A stretch of 64,000 bases of DNA from Pseudomonas sp. Leaf58 (GCF_003627215.1 NZ_CP032677.1:1121501-1185500), one strand, 5' to 3'. Shown: positions 45,932-54,921, counted from the stretch's first letter. A program made the numbers and translations. The notes: generated by a model not told the origin, from the letters alone.

Positions 45932-46936
45932 ATGAATGATTTACCGATCGAAGGTTTTGCCACCACCAACGAAAACTCGGCGATGGTGCTGCTGGTCGAC
46001 GACCAGGCCATGATCGGCGAGGCGGTGCGGCGTGGTCTGGCCAATGAAGAGAACATCGATTTTCACTTTTGCGCCGACCCGCACCAGGCGGTGGCCCAGG
46101 CCATGCGCATCAAGCCCACGGTAATCCTCCAGGACCTGATCATGCCTGGCCTGGACGGGCTGACCCTGGTTCGTGAGTACCGCAACAACCCGGCTACCCA
46201 GGACATCCCGATCATCGTCCTGTCGACCAAGGAAGACCCATTGGTCAAGAGCGCGGCGTTTGCCGCCGGGGCCAACGATTACCTGGTCAAGTTGCCGGAC
46301 AATATCGAGTTGGTAGCGCGCATCCGCTACCATTCGCGCTCCTACCTGACCTTGTTGCAACGGGACGAGGCCTACCGTGCCCTGCGCGTCAGTCAGCAGC
46401 AGTTGCTCGACTCGAACCTGATGCTGCAGCGGCTGATGAACTCCGATGGCCTGACCGGGTTGTCCAACCGCCGCCACTTCGACGAGTACCTGGAGCTGGA
46501 ATGGCGCCGGGCCATGCGTGAGCAGCAGCAGTTGTCGCTGCTGATGATCGATGTGGATTACTTCAAGGCTTACAACGACAGCTTTGGCCACTTGGCCGGT
46601 GACGAGGCCTTGCGCCAGGTCGCCGAAGCGCTGCGCGGCTCGTGCTCGCGGCCCACCGACCTGCCGGCGCGCTATGGCGGCGAGGAGTTCGCCCTGGTGC
46701 TGCCCAACACCTCGCCCGGCGGAGCCCGCCTGGTGGCCGAGAAGCTGCGCCAGACCGTGCTCGGCCTGGGCATCCCGCACACCGCCCCGGTGGCCGGCTC
46801 ACACCTGACCGTGAGCATCGGCCTGGCCACCCAAACCCCTGCCATCGGCAGTGTTTGCCGGCAGCTGATCTCGGCGGCGGACAAGGGCCTATACCAGGCC
46901 AAGGATGGTGGGCGCAACCAGGTTGGTATCGCCTGA
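45932..46936 (+). CDS. wspR: Wsp diguanylate cyclase response regulator
   Basis: A 334-residue protein with a receiver (about 15-140, Asp68 in [12 protein letters not shown]), a helical stalk and a GGDEF domain (about 168-330). The active-site motif is GGEEF (249-253), which is competent for cyclic-di-GMP synthesis. The inhibitory I-site RPTD (240-243) lies five residues upstream, so product feedback is expected. It is the output of the Wsp pathway, raising c-di-GMP and promoting biofilm matrix production. It starts 51 nt after wspF and is closed by a hairpin. Confidence 0.96.
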   Translation: MNDLPIEGFATTNENSAMVLLVDDQAMIGEAVRRGLANEENIDFHFCADPHQAVAQAMRIKPTVILQDLIMPGLDGLTLVREYRNNPATQDIPIIVLSTKEDPLVKSAAFAAGANDYLVKLPDNIELVARIRYHSRSYLTLLQRDEAYRALRVSQQQLLDSNLMLQRLMNSDGLTGLSNRRHFDEYLELEWRRAMREQQQLSLLMIDVDYFKAYNDSFGHLAGDEALRQVAEALRGSCSRPTDLPARYGGEEFALVLPNTSPGGARLVAEKLRQTVLGLGIPHTAPVAGSHLTVSIGLATQTPAIGSVCRQLISAADKGLYQAKDGGRNQVGIA

Positions 46937-46963
46937 CAGGGCCTCAACGGCGATGAGGCCCTG
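46937..46963 (+). terminator. Hairpin closing the wsp operon
   Basis: CAGGGCCTCA and TGAGGCCCTG form a perfect 10-bp stem with a 7-nt loop, starting on the base after the wspR stop. The T-tract is weak. Confidence 0.7.
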
Positions 46964-47032
46964 TGCTCAATAGGGTTCTGCCGATACCACTTCTACCGCC
47001 CGGCGGGTCTGCCGCCGTGCGGTGGACTCGGT

Positions 47033-47038
47033 TATACT
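47033..47038 (+). promoter_or_regulatory. prfB: Candidate -10 of the prfB promoter
   Basis: TATACT, 41 nt before the prfB ATG. The -35 is not obvious. Confidence 0.45.
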
Positions 47039-47078
47039 CGCGGGCTTTTCACCGAATTCGCACGAGAGCCGCCCGCCC

Positions 47079-48174
47079 ATGGAAATCCAACCGATCCTGA
47101 ACACCATCAAGGACCTCACCGAGCGTTCCCAGTCTATTCGGGGGTATCTTTGACTACGATCACAAGCATGACCGCCTGATCGAAGTCAACCGCGAGCTGG
47201 AAGACCCTAACGTCTGGAACAAGCCCGAGTACGCCCAGAGCCTGGGCCGCGAGCGGGCCATGCTGGCGCAGGTCGTCGAGACCCTGGACAAGATGTCCAA
47301 CGGCCTGGCCGACTGCAAAGACTTGCTCGACATGGCGGTCGAGGAAGGTGATGAAGGCGCCGTCAGCGACGTCGAGACCGAGCTGCAGGCCCTTGAAGAA
47401 TCCCTGGCCCAGCTTGAGTTCCGTCGCATGTTCAGCGGCGAGATGGACATGAACAACGCCTACCTGGACATCCAGGCCGGTTCCGGTGGTACCGAAGCAC
47501 AGGACTGGGCCAACATCCTGCTGCGCATGTACCTGCGCTGGGCCGACAAGCGCGGTTTCGATGCCACCATCATCGAGCTGTCCGAAGGTGAAGTCGCCGG
47601 CATCAAAGGCGCCACCGTGCACATCAAGGGCGAGTACGCGTTCGGCTGGCTGCGCACCGAAATCGGTGTCCACCGCCTGGTGCGCAAGAGCCCGTTCGAC
47701 TCCGGTGCCCGTCGCCACACCTCGTTCTCGGCGGTGTTCGTGTCGCCCGAAATCGACGACAAGGTCGAAATCGAGATCAACCCGGCCGACCTGCGCGTCG
47801 ACACCTACCGCTCCTCCGGTGCCGGTGGCCAGCACGTGAACACCACCGACTCGGCGGTCCGTATCACCCACGTGCCGACCAACACCGTGGTGGCCTGCCA
47901 GAATGAACGCTCGCAGCACGCCAACAAAGACACCGCCATGAAAATGCTGCGGGCCAAGTTGTACGAGCTGGAGATGCAGAAGCGCAACGCCGCTTCACAG
48001 GCGCTGGAAGACAGCAAGTCGGACATCGGCTGGGGCCACCAGATCCGCTCCTACGTACTGGATGACTCGCGCATCAAGGACTTGCGTACCGGCGTCGAGC
48101 GTAGCGATTGCCAGAAGGTCCTGGACGGCGACCTCGACCAGTACCTGGAAGCGAGCCTCAAGCAGGGGCTGTAA
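47079..48174 (+). CDS. prfB: Peptide chain release factor 2, with programmed +1 frameshift
   Basis: A 364-residue release factor for UGA and UAA codons, encoded in two frames. Codons 1-24 ([10 protein letters not shown] onward, ending RGYL) are followed by an in-frame TGA at 47151. Translation continues in +1 from GAC at 47152 (DYDHKHDRL). Visible functional sites are the anticodon-like SPF in [15 protein letters not shown] and GGQ in [14 protein letters not shown]. It is co-transcribed with lysS, as in E. coli. The frameshift lets RF2 regulate its own level. Both frame parts are intact. Confidence 0.97.
47141..47153 (+). other. prfB: prfB +1 frameshift site
   Basis: GGGGTATCTTTGA: a Shine-Dalgarno-like GGGG, then the slippery CTT codon and TGA followed by C, the classical RF2 autoregulation signal. 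When RF2 is scarce, ribosomes slip +1 at CTT and complete the protein. Confidence 0.97.
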
Positions 48175-48267
48175 GCCGCACCCAACCGCCGCGGTACCAG
48201 GCCTGGGGCCGGTACCGCGTGCCCTGCCCGAAAGGGGCAACGAACACCTGATGGAAAGAATGACGAA

Positions 48268-49770
48268 ATGAGCGACCTGAAGACCGAAGCGCAAGACCTG
48301 CAACAGGAAGAAAACGCCCTGATCGCCCTGCGCAAGGAAAAACTTGCCGCCGAGCGCGCCAAGGGCAATGCCTTCCCCAATGACTTCCGTCGCGACAGCT
48401 ACTGCAACGACCTGCAGAAACAGTACGCGGACAAGACCAAGGAAGAACTGGAAGCTGCAGCGATCCCGGTCAAGGTAGCCGGCCGCATCATGCTCAACCG
48501 TGGCTCGTTCATGGTCATCCAGGACATGACCGGTCGCATCCAGGTCTACGTCAACCGCAAGACCCTGCCAGAAGAAACCCTGGCCGCGGTCAAAACCTGG
48601 GACCTGGGCGATATCATCAGCGCCGAAGGCACCCTGGCCCGTTCCGGCAAGGGCGACCTGTACGTCGAAATGACCAACGTGCGCCTGCTGACCAAGTCGC
48701 TGCGCCCGCTGCCCGACAAGCACCACGGCCTGACCGATACCGAGCAGCGCTATCGCCAGCGCTACGTCGACCTGATGGTCAACGAAGACACCCGCAACAC
48801 GTTCCGTGTGCGTTCGCAGGTGATCTCGCACATCCGCAAGTTCCTCATCGAGCGTGACTTCCTCGAAGTCGAGACGCCGATGCTGCAAACCATCCCAGGT
48901 GGTGCCGCAGCCAAGCCATTTGAAACCCACCACAATGCGCTGGACATGGCCATGTTCCTGCGTATCGCGCCGGAGCTGTACCTCAAGCGCCTGGTGGTAG
49001 GTGGCTTCGAGAAAGTGTTCGAGATCAACCGCAACTTCCGTAACGAAGGCGTTTCGACTCGTCACAACCCAGAATTCACCATGCTTGAGTTCTACCAGGC
49101 CTACGCCGACTACCGCGACAACATGGACCTCACCGAGGAACTGTTCCGCGAGCTGGCGCTGCTGGTACTGGGCAGCACCGATGTGCCTTACGGCGACAAG
49201 GTGTTCCACTTCGGCGAGCCGTTCGCGCGTCTGTCGGTGTTCGACTCGATTCTCAAGTACAACCCGGAGCTGACCGCTGCCGACCTGCAGGACGTCGACC
49301 GCGCCCGCGACATCGCCAAGAAGGCCGGTGCCAAGGTGCTGGGCCATGAAGGCCTGGGCAAGCTGCAGGTGATGATTTTCGAGGAGCTGGTCGAGCACAA
49401 GCTGGAGCAGCCGCACTTCATCACCGAGTACCCGTTCGAAGTGTCGCCGCTGGCCCGTCGCAACGACGACAACCCGGCTGTTACCGACCGTTTCGAGCTG
49501 TTCATCGGTGGCCGTGAAATCGCCAACGCCTACTCCGAGCTCAACGATGCCGAAGACCAGGCCGAGCGCTTCCTGGCCCAGGTGGCCGAGAAGGACGCCG
49601 GTGACGACGAAGCGATGCACTATGACGCCGACTTCGTTCGCGCCCTGGAGTACGGCATGCCGCCAACCGCTGGTGAAGGCATTGGCATTGACCGCCTGGT
49701 GATGCTGCTGACCAACTCGCCGTCGATCCGCGACGTGATCCTGTTCCCGCACATGCGTCCGCAGGCCTGA
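48268..49770 (+). CDS. lysS: Lysyl-tRNA synthetase (class II)
   Basis: A 500-residue class II synthetase charging tRNA-Lys. The N-terminal OB-fold anticodon-binding domain (about 60-150: [28 protein letters not shown]) is followed by the catalytic core. Motif 1 has [15 protein letters not shown], motif 2 has [33 protein letters not shown] and motif 3 has [24 protein letters not shown]. Length is normal. It is 93 nt after prfB and is followed by an intrinsic terminator. Confidence 0.98.
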   Translation: MSDLKTEAQDLQQEENALIALRKEKLAAERAKGNAFPNDFRRDSYCNDLQKQYADKTKEELEAAAIPVKVAGRIMLNRGSFMVIQDMTGRIQVYVNRKTLPEETLAAVKTWDLGDIISAEGTLARSGKGDLYVEMTNVRLLTKSLRPLPDKHHGLTDTEQRYRQRYVDLMVNEDTRNTFRVRSQVISHIRKFLIERDFLEVETPMLQTIPGGAAAKPFETHHNALDMAMFLRIAPELYLKRLVVGGFEKVFEINRNFRNEGVSTRHNPEFTMLEFYQAYADYRDNMDLTEELFRELALLVLGSTDVPYGDKVFHFGEPFARLSVFDSILKYNPELTAADLQDVDRARDIAKKAGAKVLGHEGLGKLQVMIFEELVEHKLEQPHFITEYPFEVSPLARRNDDNPAVTDRFELFIGGREIANAYSELNDAEDQAERFLAQVAEKDAGDDEAMHYDADFVRALEYGMPPTAGEGIGIDRLVMLLTNSPSIRDVILFPHMRPQA

Positions 49771-49778
49771 GTGAATTG

Positions 49779-49806
49779 AAAAAGCCGCCTTTCGAGGCGG
49801 CTTTTT
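49779..49806 (+). terminator. Intrinsic terminator of prfB-lysS
   Basis: AGCCGCCT and AGGCGGCT around a TTCG loop, with A-run before and T-run after, starting 9 nt after the lysS stop. Confidence 0.95.
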
Positions 49807-49831
49807 CTTGCCTGAAGCTTTATGTTGTCAG

Positions 49832-49934
49832 TACTGGCCTCTTCGCGGCTAAAGCCGCTTCTACAAGGGTTGCGCAGGGCCTGAATGCTGTGCGGTCCTT
49901 GTAGGCGCGGGTTTTGCCGCAAAAGGGCCAGCAC
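49832..49934. repeat. Inverted REP pair
   Basis: TACTGGCCTCTTCGCGGC (49832-49868 unit) and an inverted, diverged unit 49897-49934 ending AAAGGGCCAGCAC, about 28 nt apart. It lies directly behind the lysS terminator and upstream of the TetR gene. Confidence 0.88.
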
Positions 49935-49963
49935 TGACGAAACACTGTCCATGAGGTACCCCC

Positions 49964-50680
49964 GTGACACCCGCCATGCCTCACCAAGGCGCCGCCGGCA
50001 TCGCCACCGCCGTCGCCGAAAGCGTGCAATACCAAGGCCGCAAGACTGCCCGCCAAGGCAGCGAACAGCGCCGCCAACTGATCCTCGATGCTGCCATGCG
50101 CATCGTCGTACGCGATGGCGTACGCGGTGTGCGCCACCGCGCCGTGGCCGCCGAGGCCGGTGTGCCACTGTCGGCCACCACCTACTACTTCAAGGACATC
50201 GAGGACCTGCTCACCGATACCTTTGCCCAGTACGTCGAGCGCAGCGCCGCCTACATGGCCAAACTGTGGGCCAACACCGAAGTGGTGCTGCGCCAAATGC
50301 TCGCCCAGGGCGATGGCAGCCCGCAGGCGCGGGCGCGTTTGGCGGATGAAGTGGCGCGCATGACCGCCGACTACGTCCAGCGGCAATTACTCAACCGCCG
50401 TGACTTCCTGATGGCCGAGCAGGCCTTCCGCCAAGAGGCGTTGCTGTGCCCGCGCCTGGCCGAGCTGGTGTGCGCCCATGAGCAGATCCTGCTGCATGGC
50501 ACCCGGCAATTGCTGCAGGTAGTGGGCTCGCGGCAACCAGAACAAGACGCGCAAATGTTGACGGCGATTATCGAGCAGATGGAATATCAGGGCCTGCTCA
50601 CGGATGCCAACGTGCAAGCCGATGGGCAGATGCTCGCTATGCTTACCCGATACCTGCAGCTGGTGCTGGCGTCGGCCTGA
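49964..50680 (+). CDS. TetR-family transcriptional regulator
   Basis: A 238-residue regulator. I prefer the GTG at 49964 (GAGG about 7 nt upstream) over an ATG four codons later. The helix-turn-helix lies at about 35-85: RRQLILDAAMRIVVRDGVRGVRHRAVAAEAGVPLSATTYYFKDIEDLL. The C-terminal part is a helical ligand-binding and dimerisation domain. The N-terminal 25 residues form an unusual extension. A lipoprotein gene follows after 29 nt and may be its target or operon partner; no ligand can be guessed. Confidence 0.9.
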   Translation: MTPAMPHQGAAGIATAVAESVQYQGRKTARQGSEQRRQLILDAAMRIVVRDGVRGVRHRAVAAEAGVPLSATTYYFKDIEDLLTDTFAQYVERSAAYMAKLWANTEVVLRQMLAQGDGSPQARARLADEVARMTADYVQRQLLNRRDFLMAEQAFRQEALLCPRLAELVCAHEQILLHGTRQLLQVVGSRQPEQDAQMLTAIIEQMEYQGLLTDANVQADGQMLAMLTRYLQLVLASA

Positions 50681-50709
50681 GCCGAGACCGACTTTTCAAG
50701 GAGAACCTG

Positions 50710-51258
50710 ATGAAAGCCTGGCGTGTGGTGTTGTTGACGCTGTCATTCCTACTGCTGGGCGGTTGTCTGGTGACCTTCCACGAGCCGTTGCCCAGCAACC
50801 AGGCAGCGCCCAAGGCCCTGCTCGGCAAGTGGAGCAGCAAGGACGCCTGGGGCGAGCCGCTGAAACTTACCATCAGCCGTAGTGGTGGCGATGCCTACAA
50901 GGCGGTGGCCACGGCCAAGGGCAAGGCCCCTGAGGAGTACGTGTTCACCGTGTCGCGCCATGGCAACCGCTGGTACCTGTCGGCGGGCGTGCCCAAGCGC
51001 CTGGGTGGCAACTTCCTGATTGGCGGTTTCGACATCGTCGATGGCAAGGAACTGGTGGTCTACAACCTGGATGTCGAGCAGGTGCAGCAAGCGGTGGACA
51101 AGAAGGAACTCACCGGGCGCAGCACCGAGGTGCCGGAAGACAACGGCGACGGCGTGCTGATCGACAGCCCTTCGGCGCGGGTGTTGGCCTACCTGGACGA
51201 CCCGGCCAACTCCGACCTGTTCGTCGAGGTGGCGCGGTTCCAGCGCTCCGGCAAATGA
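50710..51258 (+). CDS. Conserved hypothetical lipoprotein
   Basis: A 182-residue protein with a lipoprotein signal (MKAWRVVLLTLSFLLLGGC, lipobox LGGC, Cys19). The mature part starts LVTFHEPLPSN and contains LLGKWSSKDAWGEPLKL, suggesting a small beta-rich domain. I recognise no family function. Residue +2 is Leu, not Asp, so outer-membrane sorting is likely. It has a good Shine-Dalgarno (AAGGAG) and is close behind the TetR gene. Confidence 0.8.
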   Translation: MKAWRVVLLTLSFLLLGGCLVTFHEPLPSNQAAPKALLGKWSSKDAWGEPLKLTISRSGGDAYKAVATAKGKAPEEYVFTVSRHGNRWYLSAGVPKRLGGNFLIGGFDIVDGKELVVYNLDVEQVQQAVDKKELTGRSTEVPEDNGDGVLIDSPSARVLAYLDDPANSDLFVEVARFQRSGK

Positions 51259-51263
51259 CGGCG

Positions 51264-51363
51264 TTGGCTTCTTCGCGGCTAAAGCCGCTCCCACAGGGGC
51301 TGCATCAGGCTTGAGGGCTGTGATACCCCTGTAGGAGCGGCTTTAGCCACGAAGAGGCCGGTA
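51264..51363. repeat. Inverted REP pair
   Basis: Units at 51264-51299 (CTTCTTCGCGGCTAAAGCC) and 51326-51363 (GGAGCGGCTTTAGCC, AAGAGGCC) in opposite orientation, about 26 nt apart, between the lipoprotein gene and the DUF1704 gene. Confidence 0.88.
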
Positions 51364-51409
51364 CAGGCAAAGCAAGGCTTGGCACTTTGTTCCAATAAGG
51401 AGTCCCCCG

Positions 51410-52687
51410 GTGGACGAATACCAGCAAACCATCCGCGCCTTGTCCGACCGCATCGTTGCGGCGCAAACCCCCATCCGGGTTCTGGACGCGGTGAAGTGGG
51501 ACGACAATATTCGCCAGGGCTTCCTCAAAGCCAAGGGCAAGGAGCCGCCAGCCGTCGACCGCGCCTATTACCAATCACGCCCGTTGTCGTTCGACTCCAG
51601 CGCGGTCAAGGCCGAGTTCCAGGGCATCGAGCGCGACATCATTCGTCAGCTCGGCCAGTTCAACCCGGTCGGCCAGATCATGAAGCGCATGTGCCGCGAA
51701 TACCGCATGGTGGTGCGCATGCTCGAAGCGCGTGGCACCGAGGATTTCGGCCTGATCTCCCAAGAGTTGTACGGCGCTGCCTCGGATGCCTTCCATGCCG
51801 GTGACCCGACCCTTGCCGACCTCGGCCTGATGCTGTCGGACTACCTGAACAACATCGATGGCCGTGGCGACCTCAAGGACGAGCCGAAGAACCTGACTGC
51901 CAAGGAGGCCGTCGACATCCTCCAGCGGCGGCTGAACAAGGTGTTCGGTGAAGCCGAAGAAACCATCCGCGTGTTCGAGTCCGACGGCATCGTTGCCGAT
52001 GCCGCGGCCGGGGCCGACTATATCAAGGTGCGCGCCGACGCCATGTTCAACGCCCGCGACGTGCGCGCCCTGGAGGTGCACGAAGGGCTGGTGCACGTCG
52101 GCACCACGCTCAACGGCCTGAACCAGCCGATCTGCACCTTCCTGGCCAAGGGCCCACCGTCGTCGACGGTGACCCAGGAAGGCCTGGCCATCCTCATGGA
52201 GGTGATCGCCTTCGCCTCGTACCCCAGCCGCCTGCGCAAGCTCACCAACCGCACCCGCGCCATTCACATGGTCGAGGAGGGCGCCGATTTCATGCAGGTT
52301 TACGGGTTCTTCCGCGAGCAGGGCTTCGAGATGGCGCAGAGCTACAGCAATGCCAGCCGGGTGTTCCGCGGTTCGGTGCCTAATGGCCTGCCATTTACCA
52401 AGGACTTGTCCTACCTCAAGGGCTTCATCATGGTTTACAACTACATTCAGTTGGCCGTGAAGAAGGGCAAGCTCGAACAGATCCCGCTGCTGTTCTGTGG
52501 CAAGACCACCTTGGAAGACATGCGTACCTTGCGCCAGCTGGTCGAGGAAGGCTTGGTCGAGCCGCCCAAGTACCTGCCCGAACAGTTCCGCGACCTTAAC
52601 GCGCTGTCGGCCTGGATGTGCTTCTCCAACTTCCTCAACCACCTGAGCCTGGACCGTATTGAAGCTGACTACGCGAACATTCTCTGA
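51410..52687 (+). CDS. DUF1704 (QEGLA-motif) putative zinc metallopeptidase
   Basis: A 425-residue protein starting at GTG (AAGGAG upstream). The family name motif QEGLAILMEVIAF is at 256-268. About 30 residues before it stands HEGLVH (224-229), a genuine HEXXH zinc motif, and Glu257 is well placed as third ligand. Bacterial members are often labelled flavohaemoglobin expression-modulating QEGLA proteins. The same DUF1704 family includes the human tubulin tyrosine carboxypeptidase MATCAP, so a carboxypeptidase-like activity is plausible. No signal peptide is seen. The next gene overlaps its 3' end. Confidence 0.85.
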   Translation: MDEYQQTIRALSDRIVAAQTPIRVLDAVKWDDNIRQGFLKAKGKEPPAVDRAYYQSRPLSFDSSAVKAEFQGIERDIIRQLGQFNPVGQIMKRMCREYRMVVRMLEARGTEDFGLISQELYGAASDAFHAGDPTLADLGLMLSDYLNNIDGRGDLKDEPKNLTAKEAVDILQRRLNKVFGEAEETIRVFESDGIVADAAAGADYIKVRADAMFNARDVRALEVHEGLVHVGTTLNGLNQPICTFLAKGPPSSTVTQEGLAILMEVIAFASYPSRLRKLTNRTRAIHMVEEGADFMQVYGFFREQGFEMAQSYSNASRVFRGSVPNGLPFTKDLSYLKGFIMVYNYIQLAVKKGKLEQIPLLFCGKTTLEDMRTLRQLVEEGLVEPPKYLPEQFRDLNALSAWMCFSNFLNHLSLDRIEADYANIL

Positions 52688-53582
52688 GTGCTGCCGCCTG
52701 CTGGCCTTGGGCTCGGTGCTGCTGGGCCTGAGCGGTTGCAGCAGCCTGCTGTTCTACCCCGAGCGTGGCCAGGCGTTCACACCTGAGCGAGCCAAGCTCG
52801 AGTACCGCGACGTCACCTTGACCACTGCCGATGGCATTCGCCTGCACGGCTGGTGGTTGCCGGCCAAGCCTGGGGTCGAGGTGAAGGGGACGGTGCTGCA
52901 CCTGCACGGCAACGGTGGCAACCTGCCTGGGCACCTGGGTGGCAGCTATTGGCTGCCGGAGCAGGGCTACCAAGTGTTGATGGTCGATTACCGCGGCTAT
53001 GGCCTGTCCGAAGGCGCGCCGAGCCTGCCTGCAGTGTACGAGGACATCGCCGCGGCCATCGCCTGGCTGGACCAGGCGCCCGAGGCCAAGGGCAAGCCGC
53101 TGGCGCTGCTGGGGCAGAGCCTTGGTGGGGCCATGGCCATCCACTACCTGGCGGCCCACCCCGAGCAGCGCCAGCGCTTCAGCGCGTTGGTGTTCGACGG
53201 TGTGCCGGCCAGCTACCGTGCGGTCGGGCGTTTTGCCCTCAGCACGTCGTGGATGACCTGGCCGCTGCAGGTGCCGCTGTCGTGGCTGGTGCCGGACGGT
53301 GACAGCGCAATCCGCTCGGTCGAGCAGCTGAGCAACCCGCCCAAGCTGTTCTTCCACAGCATCGACGACACCCTGGTGCCCATGGACAACGGCATTCGCC
53401 TGTACCAGCACGCGCCAGCGCCGCGCGTGCTGCAACTGACCCGTGGTGGCCATGTGCAGACCTTCGCTGACCCGACCTGGCGCCAGGTGATGCTGCGTTT
53501 CCTCGATGACCCCAGCCATTTCAACGGCCTGCGGCGGCTTGCCGAAGTGCCCAACTACCCTGACGAGAAGAACAAGCAATGA
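52659..53582 (+). CDS. Alpha/beta-hydrolase lipoprotein
   Basis: A 307-residue hydrolase. The lipobox LSGC (from LGSVLLGLSGCSS) follows a hydrophobic stretch, and only a TTG at 52659, 29 bases inside the previous gene, provides a basic N-terminus (MKLTTRTFSECCR). No ATG is available, so the start is uncertain. The fold shows HGWWLP, LHLHGNGGN (oxyanion region), the nucleophile elbow GQSLGG with Ser154, an Asp in SIDDTLVP and the catalytic His in RGGHVQTF. It resembles the BEM46/YfhR type. Substrate unknown. It overlaps the next gene by 4 bases. Confidence 0.83.
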   Translation: MKLTTRTFSECCRLLALGSVLLGLSGCSSLLFYPERGQAFTPERAKLEYRDVTLTTADGIRLHGWWLPAKPGVEVKGTVLHLHGNGGNLPGHLGGSYWLPEQGYQVLMVDYRGYGLSEGAPSLPAVYEDIAAAIAWLDQAPEAKGKPLALLGQSLGGAMAIHYLAAHPEQRQRFSALVFDGVPASYRAVGRFALSTSWMTWPLQVPLSWLVPDGDSAIRSVEQLSNPPKLFFHSIDDTLVPMDNGIRLYQHAPAPRVLQLTRGGHVQTFADPTWRQVMLRFLDDPSHFNGLRRLAEVPNYPDEKNKQ

Positions 53583-53905
53583 GTGAAGAACGCAACGCCA
53601 TCCCGCTGATCCTGACCGGTGTCGGCAGCATCATCGTGACGGTGGGGGCCTTGTGGTATTACGGTTACCTGCATTTCGCCAAACCCGAGGATGCCCTGTT
53701 GCTGCAGGACTTCACCATGCTCAAGACCCTCCCGGGCGAGGACTACAAGGTTTCCTTGGACCCTGCGGCGCAGGTGGCGCAGTGCGTGGATGGCGTGCTG
53801 GTGCTGTTCGATACCCAGCAAAAAGGCCTGACCGGCGTGCTGGTGGACAACCGCAAGCGTGCGGTGCGCTGCATGGGCGAGGACACCCCGCAGCAAGTGC
53901 AGTGA
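53579..53905 (+). CDS. Small single-span membrane protein of unknown function
   Basis: A 108-residue protein with one hydrophobic segment at about 8-30 (IPLILTGVGSIIVTVGALWYYGYL) and a soluble C-terminal part holding two cysteines (AQCVDGVLV, RCMGED) that could form a disulfide if exported. It overlaps the hydrolase gene by ATGA, so the two are translationally coupled. I recognise no family. Confidence 0.75.
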   Translation: MSEERNAIPLILTGVGSIIVTVGALWYYGYLHFAKPEDALLLQDFTMLKTLPGEDYKVSLDPAAQVAQCVDGVLVLFDTQQKGLTGVLVDNRKRAVRCMGEDTPQQVQ

Positions 53906-53927
53906 GCCGGCTCCTCTATTGTCTGCA

Positions 53928-54025
53928 CTGGCCCTTTCGCGGCTAAAGCCGCTCCCACAGGGACCGCGCCGGTTTCGAGTTTTGCGCGTTCTCTGTGGGA
54001 GCGGCTTTAGCCGCGAAAGGGCCGG
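53928..54025. repeat. Inverted REP pair
   Basis: CTGGCCCTTTCGCGGC (53928 on) and its inverted partner ending GCGAAAGGGCCGG (to 54025), about 30 nt apart, between convergent genes. Confidence 0.9.
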
Positions 54026-54038
54026 GACAGGCACAAGA

Positions 54039-54063
54039 AAGCCCCGCATCGATCGCGGGGCTT
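54039..54063 (-). terminator. Terminator of the DUF4398-OmpA gene
   Basis: AAGCCCCGC and GCGGGGCTT form a 9-bp stem around ATCGATC. On the reverse strand it is followed by TTCTTG. It starts 16 nt after the stop codon of the OmpA-family gene. Confidence 0.8.
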
Positions 54064-54079
54064 GTCGTTTCAGCCAGCC

Positions 54080-54880
54080 TTACCGCTGCACCTGGCTCAC
54101 CGAACGTGGCGCTACCGGCTGATTGTCGTTGGAGATAGTTACCTCCACCCGACGGTTTTGCGCACGCCCCGAGTTGTTCGAGTTGCTCGCTACCGGGTAC
54201 TCCTTGCCATAGCCCTGGGAAACGATGCGCGCCGGGTCGACGCCGGCACGCACCAGCGCCATGCGCACGCTGTTGGCGCGGCGCTCGGACAGGGTCTGGT
54301 TGTAATTGGCCGAGCCGACGCTGTCGGTGTAACCCTCGACGATCACCTTGCGTTCCGGGTTTTCCTGAAGGAACTGTGCCAGCTTGGTGACGTTCGGGTA
54401 GGCGTTGCTCTTGAGTTCGGCCTTGTTGAAGTCGAACAGCACGTCGCCGAAGGTGACCAGCGTACCGCGGTCGGTCTGCTTGGCGTTGAGGCTGTCCTGC
54501 AGTTTGGCGATTTGTGCGTCGCGGGCGTCCAGCTTGGCCTGGGCGCGCTGGGCCGAGGCGTTTTTCAGGTCGGCCTCGGCGGTGCGCAGGGCGATGGTCT
54601 GCTTGGCCACTTCGATGCGCTGGTTGGTCAGGTAGGCCAACTGGTCGACCTTGTTCTGGTCTTCACGCTCCATGTAGGCCTTGTCGGCCTTGTTCAGCCA
54701 ATCCTGGGCGTCCTTGGTTTCCAACGCCGCGACCTTGCTCGATTGCGGGTCGCTCTGCAGGGAGGAGAAGTTGCTGCGGGCCGATTCGAGGTTGGCATTC
54801 GGGTCGTGCGAGCAGGCAGCAAGGCCGACGCTCAGGGCCAGCAGGGCGGGGATCATGACGTAATTGCGCATAGTGTTCAT
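54080..54880 (-). CDS. OmpA-family lipoprotein with N-terminal DUF4398 domain
   Basis: A 266-residue lipoprotein (lipobox LAAC, MIPALLALSVGLAACSHDP). A helical DUF4398-like region (about 28-140, Ala/Gln-rich coiled coil) leads into an OmpA peptidoglycan-binding domain (about 142-250: VLFDFNKAELKSNAYPNVTKLAQFLQENPERKVIVEGYTDSVGSANYNQTLSERRANSVRMAL). The Asp and Arg that bind diaminopimelate are present in this domain (TDSVG, RRVEV). It anchors the outer membrane to peptidoglycan. The upstream lipoprotein gene encodes the same DUF4398 type without OmpA. Confidence 0.92.
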   Translation of the reverse strand: MNTMRNYVMIPALLALSVGLAACSHDPNANLESARSNFSSLQSDPQSSKVAALETKDAQDWLNKADKAYMEREDQNKVDQLAYLTNQRIEVAKQTIALRTAEADLKNASAQRAQAKLDARDAQIAKLQDSLNAKQTDRGTLVTFGDVLFDFNKAELKSNAYPNVTKLAQFLQENPERKVIVEGYTDSVGSANYNQTLSERRANSVRMALVRAGVDPARIVSQGYGKEYPVASNSNNSGRAQNRRVEVTISNDNQPVAPRSVSQVQR

Positions 54881-54921
54881 CCTTTAATCGTGTGCGAAGG
54901 CTAAGGTTGGCGTGGCTGGGC

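Noticed and set aside
43011..49752. Long reverse-strand frames opposite wspE (617 codons) and lysS (585 codons)
   Set aside because: They are His/Gln/Val-rich shadows caused by third-position GC bias; the plus-strand genes are unmistakable.
31854..54025. CRISPR-like impression from repeated short palindromes
   Set aside because: The repeats are dispersed, alternate in orientation and lack regular spacers; they are REPs, and no cas genes are present.
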